Assembly (NCBI GenBank): GCA_035771175.1
Contig: CM069593.1
Location: forward strand, 38,112,241-38,176,240
Direction: 5' to 3'
Origin: Paratinospora sagittata
Lineage: Eukaryota; Streptophyta; Magnoliopsida; Ranunculales; Menispermaceae
Length of the DNA: 64,000 nucleotides
Shown here: piece by piece, positions 1 through 10,984 of the stretch
Layout: each line of letters begins with the position of its first letter
Position numbering within the stretch: position 1 is the first letter of the stretch
The notes under the pieces: model-generated
The model's database searches: none
Told to the model about the DNA's origin: nothing
The model's input: only the letters and a program-made list of their open reading frames with translations
Translations under genes and position numbers: made by a program

Positions 1-346
1 GCCGGTACTTGTCTTGGACCTTCTCGGCCGAGATGGATCCTCTGGTGAGATCTACGGCGTGCTTCCCTTTCTGCTCTACGGATCCGAGCACGCAAATGAA
101 CCAGTACAGGGATATAAAGGGATTTGGAGGACCGATTGTACCCTTTGTATTATTCATTGGGGATTTTTGGGGAGTCTGTTCCCTTGACTATGTCATGTAC
201 GAATGAATTCTGAATTAAATGAAATCATACTTGTATTGTTTTATATTTCCGTTGCGTACTCTGTTATTACCATTGTGATAATTCTAAATGTGCGCCTCGT
301 CCGGGAAGGTACCGCCGGTTTAGGCTCGTCCGGGTAGGGTGTGACA
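1..346 (+). mobile_element. 3' part of an LTR, cut by window start
   Basis: From about 110 to 346 the sequence matches 33690-33912 closely, including the phrases ACCCTTTGTATTATTCATTG and GGGGAGTCTGTTCCCTT. It ends in GGTGTGACA, the usual CA end of a gypsy LTR. The first 107 bases do not match the second copy. Just after it, decayed hAT coding sequence begins, so the LTR seems to have landed in the hAT copy. The 5' end and any target duplication lie outside the window. Confidence 0.6.
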
Positions 347-839
347 CGTTTGTTAGCTACGTCTACAAGAAGATTTATGGAAAAGATTCTCTTGAATTTT
401 ATTGATTTAATAGCAAGTTGGAAGACTTATTTGAAGCATATAAATCGAAGGTGTTTATTCATCCTTCGAGTTGTAATGCTTCACAAAAAAAAAAGATGCA
501 AATGATGTCATTAATGAGGTTGATTGCTTTGATATCGCAATGGAAGCATTTAAGGTAAAAAGTTTTATACATTATTTTTTTTGTATCTTTTTTTTGTTTT
601 AATATTCAATGTTTTGTGATTTAGGAATTTGATGAAATGTCATTTGATGAGTTGGGAAGCAATCCACAAAACTCTCAACTAGAGCTTTACTTAGATGAAC
701 CAAAGATGACACGAAATACGAAGTAGGATGTCCTTGCTTTTTGAAAGTCTAATCAATTTCGTTATCTTAACCTTGCTTCAATGGCTCGCGACATATTGAG
801 TATTTTGGTATCCACTGTTGCTTCTGAAGCTTCATTTAA
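347..839 (+). pseudogene. hAT transposase C-terminal (dimerisation) remnant
   Basis: Two exon-like pieces join in frame across an apparent intron at 555-624 (GT...TAG). The first ends FDIAMEAFK and the second starts EFDEMSFDELG. The second holds the hATC dimerisation signature: LYLDEPK, then NQFRYLNLASMARDILSI, then LVSTVASEASF. In working family members the last motif reads close to VSTVASESAFS and mediates transposase dimerisation. A TAG stop occurs at 724-726 between LDEPKMTRNTK and DVLAF. Coding is lost at the (GT)n tract from 840. The RNase-H-like catalytic core is not present. Clearly dead; the family assignment is firm from the motif alone. Confidence 0.75.
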
Positions 840-862
840 TGTGTGTGTGTGTGTGTGTGTGG
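840..862. repeat. (GT)n microsatellite
   Basis: An uninterrupted run of GT dinucleotides follows the VASEASFN codons of the hAT remnant, then a G-rich stretch. It replaces the end of the transposase frame. Confidence 0.9.
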
Positions 863-1563
863 TGGGGGCGGGGCGTGCTTCACAATTATTATCTTTATTT
901 TTATTTTTATTGTTTTTTGCCTTTTCTAACTTAAATTTTATTACTATGCTTCAATATTTGTTATAGGTAACATCATTGAAATGGATTTGGAGGAAATCAC
1001 ACAAGATGTATTCAAAATATTCTTGAATGAAGAAGATCCATCTTCAACCACATGCTCAAATTCAATTGAAAATTGAAGACTTGAAGTTTCTTAATATTTA
1101 CATGCTTCACGTGTCTAGAATGTATGGAGTTGTTTGTTAAAACTTGTGCCAAATGTGTGGAGACATTCTAATAATTTTATTCATGTTGTTGGGACTAAAT
1201 TTCATAATATTTTATTTGGTCTTTATGGTTTTATAATTATGATTTTTGATTTATTATGTAAATTTTAATTTGTGCATGTTAAATAGGTTAAAATAGGTTA
1301 GAATGAACCTATTTTTAAATAGGTTAAGCAGGTTATAAACAGGTTAAATTGGATTTAAATAATTAACGTGTTGTGTTAGGTTAAACACGACCTATTTAAA
1401 TAACGAGTTAAACATGTTGTGTACGGGTCACCCGTTTATTAAACATGTCGTGTCCAAGTTTACATATAATGACACGATAATTAAACGGGTCGTGTTCGTG
1501 TTTGCAATATATTCGTTATACCCGTGTTGTGGCACGACACGATGACACGAATTGTCATCCCTA

Positions 1564-2199
1564 GTTTGCACCTAAAATTAGGTACGAAGCTTAATTAAGC
1601 TTGGTTGAATAAATTAATTGTCTCACGTTTATTGAAGTTGTACTAAGTTGGCTAACTGGACTCACAGGGTTTTAATTAATTTAAATGGGTCAAGTCAATG
1701 TAGCTTGATTGAGTTGATTAAGCCTACGGGTTAATTGAAATTAGAGTTATTTAGCCCAAATCGACCTTAATAAATTCAAATTGAATTAAATTGACTAATT
1801 AGATTCATGGGTTAGGTTTAGTTAATTAAATTTAGTTAGTTAAACATCTATTCAATCCAATATTAACTTATTGGTTCAATTAGATAGGGGGTTTTGATTT
1901 GCATTGTAATTAATTAAGTCTAATAGACTTTAATTAAATTAATTTCGACTTATGAAGTTAAAAATGACAAAATTTAGTTGAGCTATCTTGTTATAGCAAA
2001 TCTACACTTTTTATTTTCTAAGTTGATATTTTAGGCCACATGAAAATAAGTTGCACTTGTTCACTAATTTAATGAAGCCAAATTTTTCAAAATATATTAT
2101 TTTATCATAGCCTAAGGTTTAACCCACATTAATGTATTTGTTTTCATTTTTTCTATTTAGGGCAACTCCTATTAAAGGTGAGTTAGTCAAGTGTCTCCT
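1564..2199. other. AT-rich stretch, no gene seen
   Basis: This part is AT-rich, with many TTAATTAA-like words and phrases such as GGGTTAATTGAAATTAG and TTGACTAATTAG. No coding frame, terminal repeat or RNA gene is visible. The word use resembles the U3 parts of the Tekay-type LTRs elsewhere in the window, but no continuous match was found by eye. Confidence 0.5.
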
Positions 2200-3020
2200 T
2201 TAGCATGAAATATGACTCAACTTGGTCAAGTCAAAGGGGTCTTAATCGGGTGAAAATTGGTCAACAGTGTACGATTCATCATCTTCCTCAGTTAACATTG
2301 TAACGGCATGTTTTCCAACACTATTTCTCCTCACTTTTCTCCCATATTAATTGCTCATTTCCACCATATGGATCCTCATATCCCTTCTACAATCTTCCTA
2401 TTTTTAATTCATCAGACCCACAGATTCAATCAGACTCATTTTGATGGTGAAATCTTGCTCCACCAAACATTGGTTGAAAATCAGCTTGTCCCCCCCTTTA
2501 ATTTTCATGGTGGACAGGCAATGTTTCATGCTGGTTTTAGCATGGATCCCACCATTATTTTTCCCATTTCTCAAAATAATATCTTCTATCATTTTCCTAC
2601 TTTGAATCCCATCAACCCACAGCTCCAATGGGTTTGATTTTGAAGTAGAAAGCCGAATCAAACATGGGCTGTTACAACAATTATCTTATTTTCCATTTCG
2701 ACTAGCCATGTTCCTACCCATTTTTCTCCTATTTTCCCCTTCTATTTTGTTATAATCTCTTCCCATTTATCTTCCCCATACTTCCTATTTTCAACCTACC
2801 TAACCCATGGTTTCAGTTACATCCATTAAAAGGGTGAAACCTTTCCCCAAATATAAGTTGAAAATCAGCATGGTCTGTCCCCATTATTTTTATTGTTTTT
2901 TGGCAAGTAGGCACTGATTCACCGCATTTTAAGCATTGATACTCTAGTATTATTCCTCTCTTATCACCCCTAGTGTCGTCTCTAATCTTCCTACTTTAAA
3001 ATTCATCAACCCACTGCCCC
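2200..3020. repeat. Diverged tandem array, period about 195 bp, about four copies
   Basis: An anchor of the form TTCCTA(C/T)TTT...CAACCCA recurs at 2395, 2594, 2782 and 2988, with spacings of 199, 188 and 206. A second anchor (GTTGAAAATCAGC or a variant, followed by a TGG...CTGT block) recurs near 2471, about 2655 and 2858. Both anchors keep the same phase, so this is a tandem array with strongly diverged monomers. The short reading frames across it (for example 2308-2637) show no family features and are probably chance. Confidence 0.55.
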
Positions 3021-5127
3021 TATAGAGGACATTTACAAGGAGAAAAACCCTCTCAAAGTGGGCAAGTTGGTCTATTTTCTTCATTTTCAACCATGACATA
3101 ACATGCATGTATGTGGGTAGATTACATATGCTCAATGCAACAAATCTAACCTAGACATTAGATAAAACTAAAACAACGAGAACATAGGTTAAAGGAAAAG
3201 AAAGAAATTAGTACATAAGATTAAAGAAATACAGGTACTTGCCTAGTTCAAGAGCTACCTCTCTCTTGTTCTTGAAGAAGATCAATGGCACTTCCTTTTT
3301 CTCTTTTTTTTTTCTTTGCTGGTCATGTTGGAGAAATGTGAAGAAGAAGGCTCTTTCTTGGTCTTTTATGGCCAAGGAAGCCATTTTGAAATTCACATGC
3401 ATTGGAGACTTGCATGTAATATTCTAATAAAATCTAAGGGTGCATGACAAATTACTTTTTTTTTATGCTTGACACTTGTATTCTCGTCTCATCAAGTCAT
3501 GCATTGGCTAGAAAGGTGGACAAATGAGAGACCAATATTTTTAGTCATCTGATGTGACGTACCTCAATTTACGAGTTTGACCTCGAGTTGCGTGTCCGAT
3601 AATAAAATTTAATTTTTGCACCGCCAAATCATTTGAAGTCCAATTCGAGCGCGGTCAGTTCCGTTGGAATTGAAACAAAGTCACGATTGAATTGGTACCA
3701 ATTTCATTCCAAAATCCTTAATAATTCAAAATTTGATATTTTACTCTTTGAATGGTTTAAGAGTTGTCACAGTGAACCAGTCCAAAAATGTAAAATCGGT
3801 AACGTTAAAACAAATTGACATTAGGTTGAATAATAAGGGGTGATTTTAACTCACGAATCAATAACATTGACTGAAATTGATAGCAGGGCCCACAATTTTA
3901 CATTTCTGCTTTAGATATACTGTAGGATATCACATCTAATAGGTTGGGTTGGATTGAAATATTTTTAATCCGACTTAATTAGCTTTGGTTGGGTTGGGTT
4001 TTTATTCATAATCCGAACCAACTTGACCCACAAATACCCCTGATACCTCTACTGAGGCGTACTTCAACTCCATTTTATGGGAAAGTGACAAAGTAACGTA
4101 AAAGTTAATACTGTTCAATAATTGCATTCCATAGCAAATAGATAAATTAGTAATAAATAAGGTGTAACACATGGATGTAGTAATAAGAGTTTTAGAACAT
4201 GCTCATTAATAGTGGGGTTGTGTTTGGTGTATAATAAGGTCAGATTTGCGCCAAAAATCTGGCGATCCACCTCTACTGGGTAATACATGAGGGTTTAATA
4301 GACGTAAGTTCACTAGACCCGTTTTGGAAATGGGGCCCAACCTAACAACCTGTTCCTGAGTCAGGTTGAATCGGGTTGGCCTCGGCCCATTACTGAATTA
4401 TTTTAATACGTGCAGCTGGCCATTATAGCTGCACAATTTCTTTTTGGGTTTGACTATTTTCATTCACCATTTCCTATATCTTCACCCATCTCATCTAAAA
4501 ATTAAAAAAAAAAAAAAAAAAGTCTCATGTGAAGTTACCAAAAGGGCAAAAACTAAATCCCTTAAACCCTCACACCTCTCTCTTCACCTACCCACTCTTT
4601 ACCCTAAACCCTTCAACCTTTCAACCCTCCAACTTATCTCAATCTTCAATATTGTCATTTTTTGTATTTTTCAAATCAAAAGCATACATTTCTACAATTT
4701 TCACCATTTTAAAGTGTATTTTTACAAAAAAATATCCAAAAAATTGAAGATAAAATGAGGCAAAAATTTTGAAACCCAGAAAAATCGCCCTTGGATTGGG
4801 TGTGTCCGACCCTGCATTGGCGGACAGAATGAAATCTGTCCGACCCTAACAGGCCGAACATATCTCCACTGTTTGGCCCATCAAGGTCGGACAAAAGAGA
4901 AAAATCAAAATCAAAAATCAAAAAATGCATTGTTCGACCCAATAGTTGGATGTTTATGATTGTGGTGCGAGAAATGGATTTCTGGAACCCATTTTCGCTC
5001 CTCATTGGACCATTTTCACCAATTTTTTTACAAAACAACATTCCAATCCAACAATGTAGAATTGAAATCAACTTAGAACATGTAAATATCATGATTTACT
5101 TATTGATTTGTGGTCAAAGATTGTTCT
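3021..5127. other. Non-coding DNA with a MITE fragment, poly(A) and hairpins
   Basis: No gene is supported. From about 3935 to 4055 lies a GGTTGGGTTGG...CCGAACCAACTTGACCC stretch ending near ACCCCTGA, like the hAT MITEs further right but without a matching terminus pair. 4504-4521 is a poly(A) run. At 4412-4436 GTGCAGCT and AGCTGCAC form an inverted repeat. At 4801-4895 GTCCGACC words occur in both orientations, with a perfect hairpin at 4821-4842. A 127-residue minus-strand frame at 4709-5092 has no recognisable domain and spans these repeats, so I do not call it a gene. Confidence 0.5.
4821..4842. other. Perfect hairpin within GTCCGACC repeats
   Basis: CGGACAGA and TCTGTCCG form an 8-bp perfect stem around a 6-base loop. 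Nearby GTCCGACC (about 4804 and 4838) and GGTCGGAC (about 4887) form a second, wider inverted pair. Role unknown. Confidence 0.6.
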
Positions 5128-5647
5128 TGATATGAACTTCATAAACAATTGTGATGAAACCCAATAACAATGATGGATTAGAACCCCAAGATCGTGTAGA
5201 CAAGATTGGTTGAGCCTTGACCCGTCACCTAACCAGATGAAAACCAAGACTACGAAGGATTGAAAACGCCACACCAAGATTCAACAATCAAGGTGATAAG
5301 TTTGGTTGTTTGAACGCCACAAGATTAACTTGATAAGTTCAAGAGTTCTTTTAAGAACAAAGAGGACACAAGACCTCACAAGATTAACTGATCTGAAAAC
5401 ATAATATCACATTCAAGTTCGAGCTAGCCATCTATATATACTTGGAACAACCCTCCAAGAATAGGAAAAGTCATAACTAAATCTAAAACAAGCCACCTAA
5501 CCAGTCGTCTCTTTGGACTTCTAAAGGTAACCAACCGCCTCTTTGGACTTCTAAAGGTAATTAGCCGCCTCTTTGGACTTCTAAACTTAGTCAAAAATAG
5601 CTAATTGACTAAGTTCAATGTATTTGATGGTCAGTCCATGCTGGTCA
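5128..5647 (-). repeat. 3' LTR of the minus-strand gypsy element
   Basis: About 520 bp, bounded on the plus strand by TGATATGAAC and CTGGTCA, and matching 10985-11565 almost base for base apart from tandem-repeat copy number. It holds three units of a 30-bp repeat (5499-5588) where the other LTR has five. It starts about 12 bp past the pol stop codon. No strong purine tract is visible at that junction. Confidence 0.8.
5499..5588. repeat. 30-bp tandem repeat in LTR, 3 copies
   Basis: The unit contains GCCGCCTCTTTGGACTTCTA followed by AAGGTAAC or a variant. Three copies lie here and five in the other LTR at 11359-11502. Confidence 0.85.
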
Positions 5648-5658
5648 TGTTTTGTGTG

Positions 5659-7989
5659 TTAATTAGCTTCTTCAATTGCTTTGATGACATGGACTAAGCC
5701 TTGATTATTATTTGAGCCCATCTTGGTCTTTTTAGAATCAGCCCAATTTTCTTGGATTAGCCCATTTAGCGCTTCCTTGAAACGTTTGGCTCTAAGTCTT
5801 GTAATTGGACCACTTGGAAGTGACAATGGGTCTTGTCCATATTCAGCTCCATTCCCAAGTGTATGATCAACTTGTCCAGCTCCTTGGTTTGCATCATTCT
5901 CCCCCTCTTGAGAAGGATTTGTCCTCAAATCATCACCTACATCAAAAGGAGACAAATCAGCAACATTAAAGCTTGCACTGACACCATACTCACCTGGTAA
6001 GTCAATCTTGTAGGCATTGTCATTGATGCGTTCCACTATTTGAAATGGTCTGTCACCCAGAGGTAGGAGTTTTGAACGTCGTTTCTCCGGAAAACGGTCC
6101 TTCCTTAAGTGCAACCAAACCCAATCTCCGGGTTCAAACACTACCTTCTTGCGTCCCTTGTTGGCTTGTTGGACATATTGTTTAGTCCTCCTTTCAATGT
6201 TCAGTCGTGCCTTTTCATGAATCTTCTTTACAATTTCTGCCTTCTTTTTGCCATCTAAGTTTACACGTTCACTCAAAGGTAAAGAAGTTAAATCCAAAGG
6301 TGGCAATGGGTTAAAACCATAAACCATTTCAAATGGTGAAAATTTAGTTACAGAATGAATACTTCGGTTATAAGCAAATTCAACATGTGGCAAACAATCT
6401 TCCCATGTTTTCAAGTTCTTTTTAATGATAGCATGTAACAAAGAAGACAAAGTTCTATTTACTACTTCAGTTTGACCATCCGTTTGTGGATGACAAGTAG
6501 TAGAAAACAATAACTTGGTTCCCAACTTTCCCCACAAAGTCTTCCAAAAGTAACTCAAAAACCTTGCATCCCTATCAGAAACAATGGTCCTAGGCATGCC
6601 ATGTAACCTAACAATTTCTTTGAAGAACAAATCAGCTATATGTGATGCATCATCAGTTTTATGACATTCAATGAAGTGTGCCATCTTGGAAAATCGATCT
6701 ACCACCACAAAAATTGAATCTCTCCCCCTCTTAGTCCTAGGTAATCCCAAAACAAAATCCATAGAAATATCAGTCCAAGGTTCAGTAGGTATTGGCAAAG
6801 GGGTGGACAAACCATGGGGTTTCAACTTAGACTTGGCCAGTTTACACGTGATACACTTCTCACAGATTCTTTCCACATCACGTTTCATATGAGGCCAAAA
6901 CAAATGATCATGCAAAATTCCTAATGTCTTAGTTACACCAAAATGACCCATCAAACCACCACCATGAGCTTCTCTCACAAACAATTCACGCAAAGAACAC
7001 ATAGGCACACACAGTTTATTTTCCCGAAACAAAAATCCATCATGCCTATAAAACTTACCAAACGCCACTTTTTCACATGCATTGAACACTTCACCAAAAT
7101 CAGAATCTTGTGCATACAAATCCTTAATGTATTCAAAACCAAGAAATTTTGTATCTAAAATGGAAAGTAAAGCATACCTTCGGGACAATGCGTCAGCCAC
7201 CACATTTTCCTTACCTTGCTTGTATCTGATCACATAAGGAAATGTTTCAATGAATTCCACCCACTTGGCATGGCGTCTGTTCAACTTCTGCTGTCCTTTC
7301 AAATGCTTCAAAGATTCATGATCTGTGTGAATCACGAATTCCTTTGGCCATAGATAGTGCTGGCAATTTTCCAAAGCCCTTATCAAGGCGCATATCTCCT
7401 TATCATAAGTAGGGTAATTTAGGGCTGCCCCACTCAATGTTCCACTGAAATAAGCAACTGGACAACCTTCTTGCATCAAAACAGCTCCAATACCTGTACC
7501 TGAAGCATCGCACTCAATCTCAAAAGTTTTAGCAAAGTTAGGTAAAACAAGCAAAGGTGCATTAGTTAACTTTTCTTTGATCAGATTAAATGCCTTTTCT
7601 TGTTCTTTACCCCACTTAAACGACACATTTTTCTTGATGACTTCAGTAAGAGGTGAGGCTAAGCTACTAAAATCACGCACAAACCGTCTATAGAAGCTAG
7701 CTAAGCCGTGGAAACTCCTCACTTGACTGATTGTTGTAGGCGTTGGCCACTCTTGGATTGCCTTAACCTTTTCCTCGTCCACCTCAATTCCTCTCTTACT
7801 AACAACAAAACCAAGAAACACAAGTTTATCCGTGCAAAAGGTGCACTTCTTGAGATTAGCAAACAACTTTTCTTTCCTTAGAATTTCCAAAACAGATTTC
7901 AAATGCATTACATGTTCTTCCAAGTTTTTGCTATAAATTAGGATATCATCAAAATACACAACGACAAATCTGCCAATACATGCACGCAA
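5659..7989 (-). pseudogene. gypsy pol, 3' part: RT C-terminus, RNase H, integrase
   Basis: A 776-residue open frame. Near residue 10 is the RT active site [12 protein letters not shown]. RNase H follows ([17 protein letters not shown], later VADALSRR). The integrase has a zinc-binding H-H-C-C region ([14 protein letters not shown]...CEKCITCK), catalytic D in the [10 protein letters not shown] region, D in VSDRDARF and E in [15 protein letters not shown]. The C-terminus carries LHLRKDRFP and [14 protein letters not shown]. All three integrase catalytic residues are present. The frame is separated from the upstream RT half (7949-8773) by a frameshift near 7990-8010, so the full polyprotein is not made. 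The last 80 residues are duplicated at 11577-11812. Confidence 0.85.
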
Positions 7990-8773
7990 AACATGGTATT
8001 AAACGTATAAATGTGCTCGGAGCATTAGTTAAACCGAAAGGCATCACTAACCACTCATACAAACCATATTTAGTCTTAAAAGCAGTTTTCCAGTCATCAC
8101 CTTCCTTCATCCTAATCTGACGATATCCACTCTTAAGATCAATTTTTGTAAATACACAAGAACCATGCAATTCATCCAGCATATCGTCTAATCTAGGAAT
8201 GGGATGACGATACTTTACCGTTATGTTGTTGATGGCTCGGCAGTCAACACACATCCTCCATGTCCCATCCTTCTTAGGAACTAACAGCACCGGTACTGCA
8301 CAAGGACTCATGCTTTCACGCACATACCCCTTCTCCAATAATTCACCAACTTGCCTTTGGAGTTCCTTTGTATCCTCGGGATTACTCCTATAAGCAGGTT
8401 GGTTTGGAATTGATGCACCTGGTATGAAATCAATTTGATGTTCAATCCCTCGGATTGGAGGTAATCCATAAGGTACTTCTTCGGGAAGGACATCTTCAAA
8501 CTCCTGCAAAAGAGAAACAATAACGCTCGGCAAAGCACCGATGAGATCATTAGTACATAAAAGAGCCTCCTTGTACATGAGTACAATAAGGGGCTGGTGT
8601 GAAAATAATGCTCTCTTGATCTCACTTTTTTTTGCAATGCAATTGAATTTTTCCTCTCTTGCTCTCACTATGGCTGAAATCCCCTCTCTTTCTTTTTTCT
8701 CTCTGATCAATGTTTTTCTCTCTCTTTTTTTTCTCAATTTCGGCCTTCGTTTCTTTTTCTTTCTTTTTTTCAT
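7949..8773 (-). pseudogene. gypsy pol, 5' part: RT N-terminus, ended by frameshift
   Basis: After a Lys/Glu/Arg-rich linker the frame contains the RT fingers and palm: LPEEVPYGLPPIRGIEHQID, VPVLLVPKKDGTWRMCVDCR, IDLKSGYRQIRM and MPFGLTNAPSTF. The reading then leaves the RT pattern, and the YFDD active site continues in another frame at 7989. About two bases seem to be missing near 8000. The gag-protease frame overlaps this one by about 150 bases in a low-complexity Lys-rich stretch, so gag and pol may originally have been joined by frameshifting, or an indel may lie in that tract. Confidence 0.8.
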
Positions 8774-10457
8774 TTGAGCTTTGTAACTTTAATTGGTCCT
8801 CCCTGACTTGTTTTGGAGCCAATGGCACAAGAATAATAGGCTGCCCTTTATGAGTGAAAGAATGCCTATTTGTGAATCCATCATGCTTAGCCCTCTTATC
8901 ATACTGCCATGGTCTTCCCAACAATAAATGGCATGCATGCATAGGAACCACATCACAAAGCACCTCATCCTCATATTTACCAATGGATAATGCCACCAAC
9001 ACTTGCCTTGTCACCTTGATTTCGCCACATTTATTCAGCCACTGAAGCCGATAAGGGTGAGGATGTTTCAAGGTAGTTAAGGCCAATTTCTCCACCAAAT
9101 AAGTGCTGGCTACGTTTGTGCAACTTCCTCCATCGATAAAGACACTGCAAACTTTGTTGTTTACAAAGCACCGAGTATGAAACAAGTTCTCCCTTTGGTT
9201 ACTTTCTTCCTCCTTAACCTGCACATTGAGAACTCGCCTTGCTACCAATAAATCTCCAACCTCAGCACTTTGCTCATCATCCTCGGCATCCTCCAAAGGT
9301 GGCATGTCGGCATCATCTACTTCTTCCTCATTCTCCGACTCAAGCTCTCCTTGGGCGTTTATCACCATCACCCTTTTGTTTACACACTGGCTGGCTATGT
9401 GTCCCCGCCCCTGACATTTAAAACACTTAATATCACGTGTTTTAGAACTTGAAGTTTCAGTGTTACCTGAAGTAGCGGCGGTCGTTGGTTTGACATTCTT
9501 AGAGGGTTCAAATTTTGGCTTATTTTGTAGCTGCTCGTCCCTTTTTTGAGTTGTCTTCCACGGGCTGGTGGTAGCCATAGGTTGTCCCCTCCCAGCCAAT
9601 CCTTTTCGTTTGAACTGTTCTTCCACCTTTATGCCTTGATGCACCATATCTGTCAACTCAACATAGTGCTGCATCTCGACTATGTCCGCAATCTCATGAT
9701 TTAAGCCGTGCAAAAACCTAGCCATGGTGGCTTCCCGGTCCTCTTCTACATTAGCCCGGATCATAGCTACTTCCATCTCCTTGTAATATGCTTCCACACT
9801 CTTGGAACCTTGATATAACCTCTGCAACTTTTGATACAATCCCCTATAATAGTGGCTGGGTACAAAACGCTTCCTCATAAGCATTTTCATCTCCTCCCAA
9901 GTGTCCACGGGTGGCTCTCTATTCCTCCTCCTATTAATCAGTAATTGATCCCACCAAACAATGGCATAATCGGTGAATTCAATTGCAGCCAACTTAACCT
10001 TCTTTATTGCCGAGTAGTTGTGAGAATCAAACACCATCTCCATTTTAGTTTCCCACTCCAAATAAACTTCAGGATCACTTTTACCTTGAAAAGATGGGAT
10101 TTTAATCTTTATGTTTCCTAAATCATTACCTCTCCTAGGCCTACCCATCCAAGCTTCTCGATTCCCATTCCCACGCTCAAACCTGCCCCGGTTCAAATAT
10201 GGCTCATCAAACTGCTCCGACTCTGCCTCTTCCTCAACATTCCGCCACGGAACCCGCCCACCTTGTTGCCTATTGTGGATGTCTTGTTGCTGTTCCCTAG
10301 GAGTTCCCGCTTCTACCCTGTCCATCCTCTCATGAATAGGTTCTAATTCATCCCTCAACATACGCCTCATCTCCCCTAACAACGCTTGCATTTGGAGGTT
10401 CGAAACTGCATGTTGTCGAACTTCTACGGTTGTATCTTCTTCTTGATTATTGGACAT
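8622..10457 (-). CDS. gypsy gag and aspartic protease
   Basis: A long open frame. It starts at the ATG at 10457 (MSNNQEED); the frame is open further upstream but has no earlier ATG close by, and TTTTGCAG just upstream looks like a splice acceptor. The gag core is seen in KIPSFQGKSDPEVYLEWE, FTDYAIVWWDQL and KRFVPSHYYRGLYQKLQRLYQGSKSVEAYY. A CCHC zinc knuckle CFKCQGRGHIASQC follows. The protease has FIDGGSCTNVAS, with DGG instead of D(S/T)G (a variant I recall from related plant elements), and the HLLLGRPWQYD flap-side motif. The tail is Lys/Glu-rich and overlaps the pol frame. The frame is complete, so gag could still be made if transcribed. Confidence 0.8.
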   Translation of the reverse strand: MSNNQEEDTTVEVRQHAVSNLQMQALLGEMRRMLRDELEPIHERMDRVEAGTPREQQQDIHNRQQGGRVPWRNVEEEAESEQFDEPYLNRGRFERGNGNREAWMGRPRRGNDLGNIKIKIPSFQGKSDPEVYLEWETKMEMVFDSHNYSAIKKVKLAAIEFTDYAIVWWDQLLINRRRNREPPVDTWEEMKMLMRKRFVPSHYYRGLYQKLQRLYQGSKSVEAYYKEMEVAMIRANVEEDREATMARFLHGLNHEIADIVEMQHYVELTDMVHQGIKVEEQFKRKGLAGRGQPMATTSPWKTTQKRDEQLQNKPKFEPSKNVKPTTAATSGNTETSSSKTRDIKCFKCQGRGHIASQCVNKRVMVINAQGELESENEEEVDDADMPPLEDAEDDEQSAEVGDLLVARRVLNVQVKEEESNQRENLFHTRCFVNNKVCSVFIDGGSCTNVASTYLVEKLALTTLKHPHPYRLQWLNKCGEIKVTRQVLVALSIGKYEDEVLCDVVPMHACHLLLGRPWQYDKRAKHDGFTNRHSFTHKGQPIILVPLAPKQVREDQLKLQSSNEKKKEKETKAEIEKKKREKNIDQREKRKRGDFSHSESKRGKIQLHCKKK

Positions 10458-10962
10458 ATTTAAAATCTGCAAAACAAGGTTAGAATCCTCACAAGCACTC
10501 CCTCACGTGTTTCACTCAAGAATTTGATACACTTGCACTCGTGTTTTCACTCTAAACGGCTTTTACCCTCTTATGGTCTCACACACTCTTGCCTTTTTCC
10601 ACTCTTTTGTGTCTTCTTTTGTTTTTAATCAAACTTCAAGAAACTAATTCAAAATAATCTAGCAGCAATTCAAAAATGAGAAACAACCAAAACTCATCAA
10701 AAGATCAAGAACATGAATAAGGTGAGAAACAAGATTGAAAAGATGAAATTTTCTTACAGGAATCACTTTTCTTCTCTTTTTTTTTTTTTTTTTCTACAGC
10801 AGGATCAAGAACAAGAATAAGGTGAGAAACAAGATTGAAAAGAAGAAATTTTCTTACTGGAATCACCTTTCTTCTTTTTTTTTGTGATTCTTTTTTTTTT
10901 CTACAGCAGGGAATAGGAAATAAAAAAAAAATGAAAATAAAAAGATAGTCAAACTTATCTTA
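10458..10962 (-). other. Untranslated leader with a two-copy duplication
   Basis: Between the primer site and gag lies a leader rich in poly(T)/poly(A). Bases 10702-10802 and 10803-10909 are two direct copies of a roughly 100-bp unit that starts GATCAAGAACA(A/T)GAATAAGG and ends TTTTTCTACAGCAG. The CTACAGCAG and TTTTGCAG words could act as splice or branch signals only on the strand that shows them, so I treat this as leader sequence. Confidence 0.6.
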
Positions 10963-10982
10963 GAACCAAATCTCTGATACCA
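10963..10982 (-). promoter_or_regulatory. Primer binding site
   Basis: Read on the minus strand, TGGTATCAGAG begins two bases inside the 5' LTR edge. The first 11 bases match the 3' end of plant initiator-Met tRNA; the following bases diverge. This fixes the LTR end at 10985 and the element's direction. Confidence 0.8.
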
Positions 10983-10984
10983 AA

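Larger units (their letters stand above)
347..1563 (+). mobile_element. hAT DNA transposon remnant, 3' portion
   Basis: The segment contains the end of a hAT transposase (separate entry), a non-coding AT-rich tail rich in GGTTAAA/ACGGGTC words, and a terminus reading ACGAATTGTCATCCCTA. That terminus is the reverse complement of the TAGGGATGACAA start typical of many plant hAT elements. The 5' terminus is lost to the LTR on its left, so no 8-bp target duplication can be tested. A (GT)n run interrupts the region. Confidence 0.65.

Noticed and set aside
2308..2637. 109-residue plus-strand frame as a host gene
   Set aside because: It runs across tandem repeat units, overlaps an opposite-strand frame and has no domain.
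4709..5092. 127-residue minus-strand frame as a host gene
   Set aside because: Crosses hairpin repeats and poly(A)-adjacent DNA; no family feature or splice context.
5499..5588. CRISPR-like repeats
   Set aside because: Units are contiguous without spacers, lie inside an LTR and repeat in the partner LTR; plant nuclear DNA.
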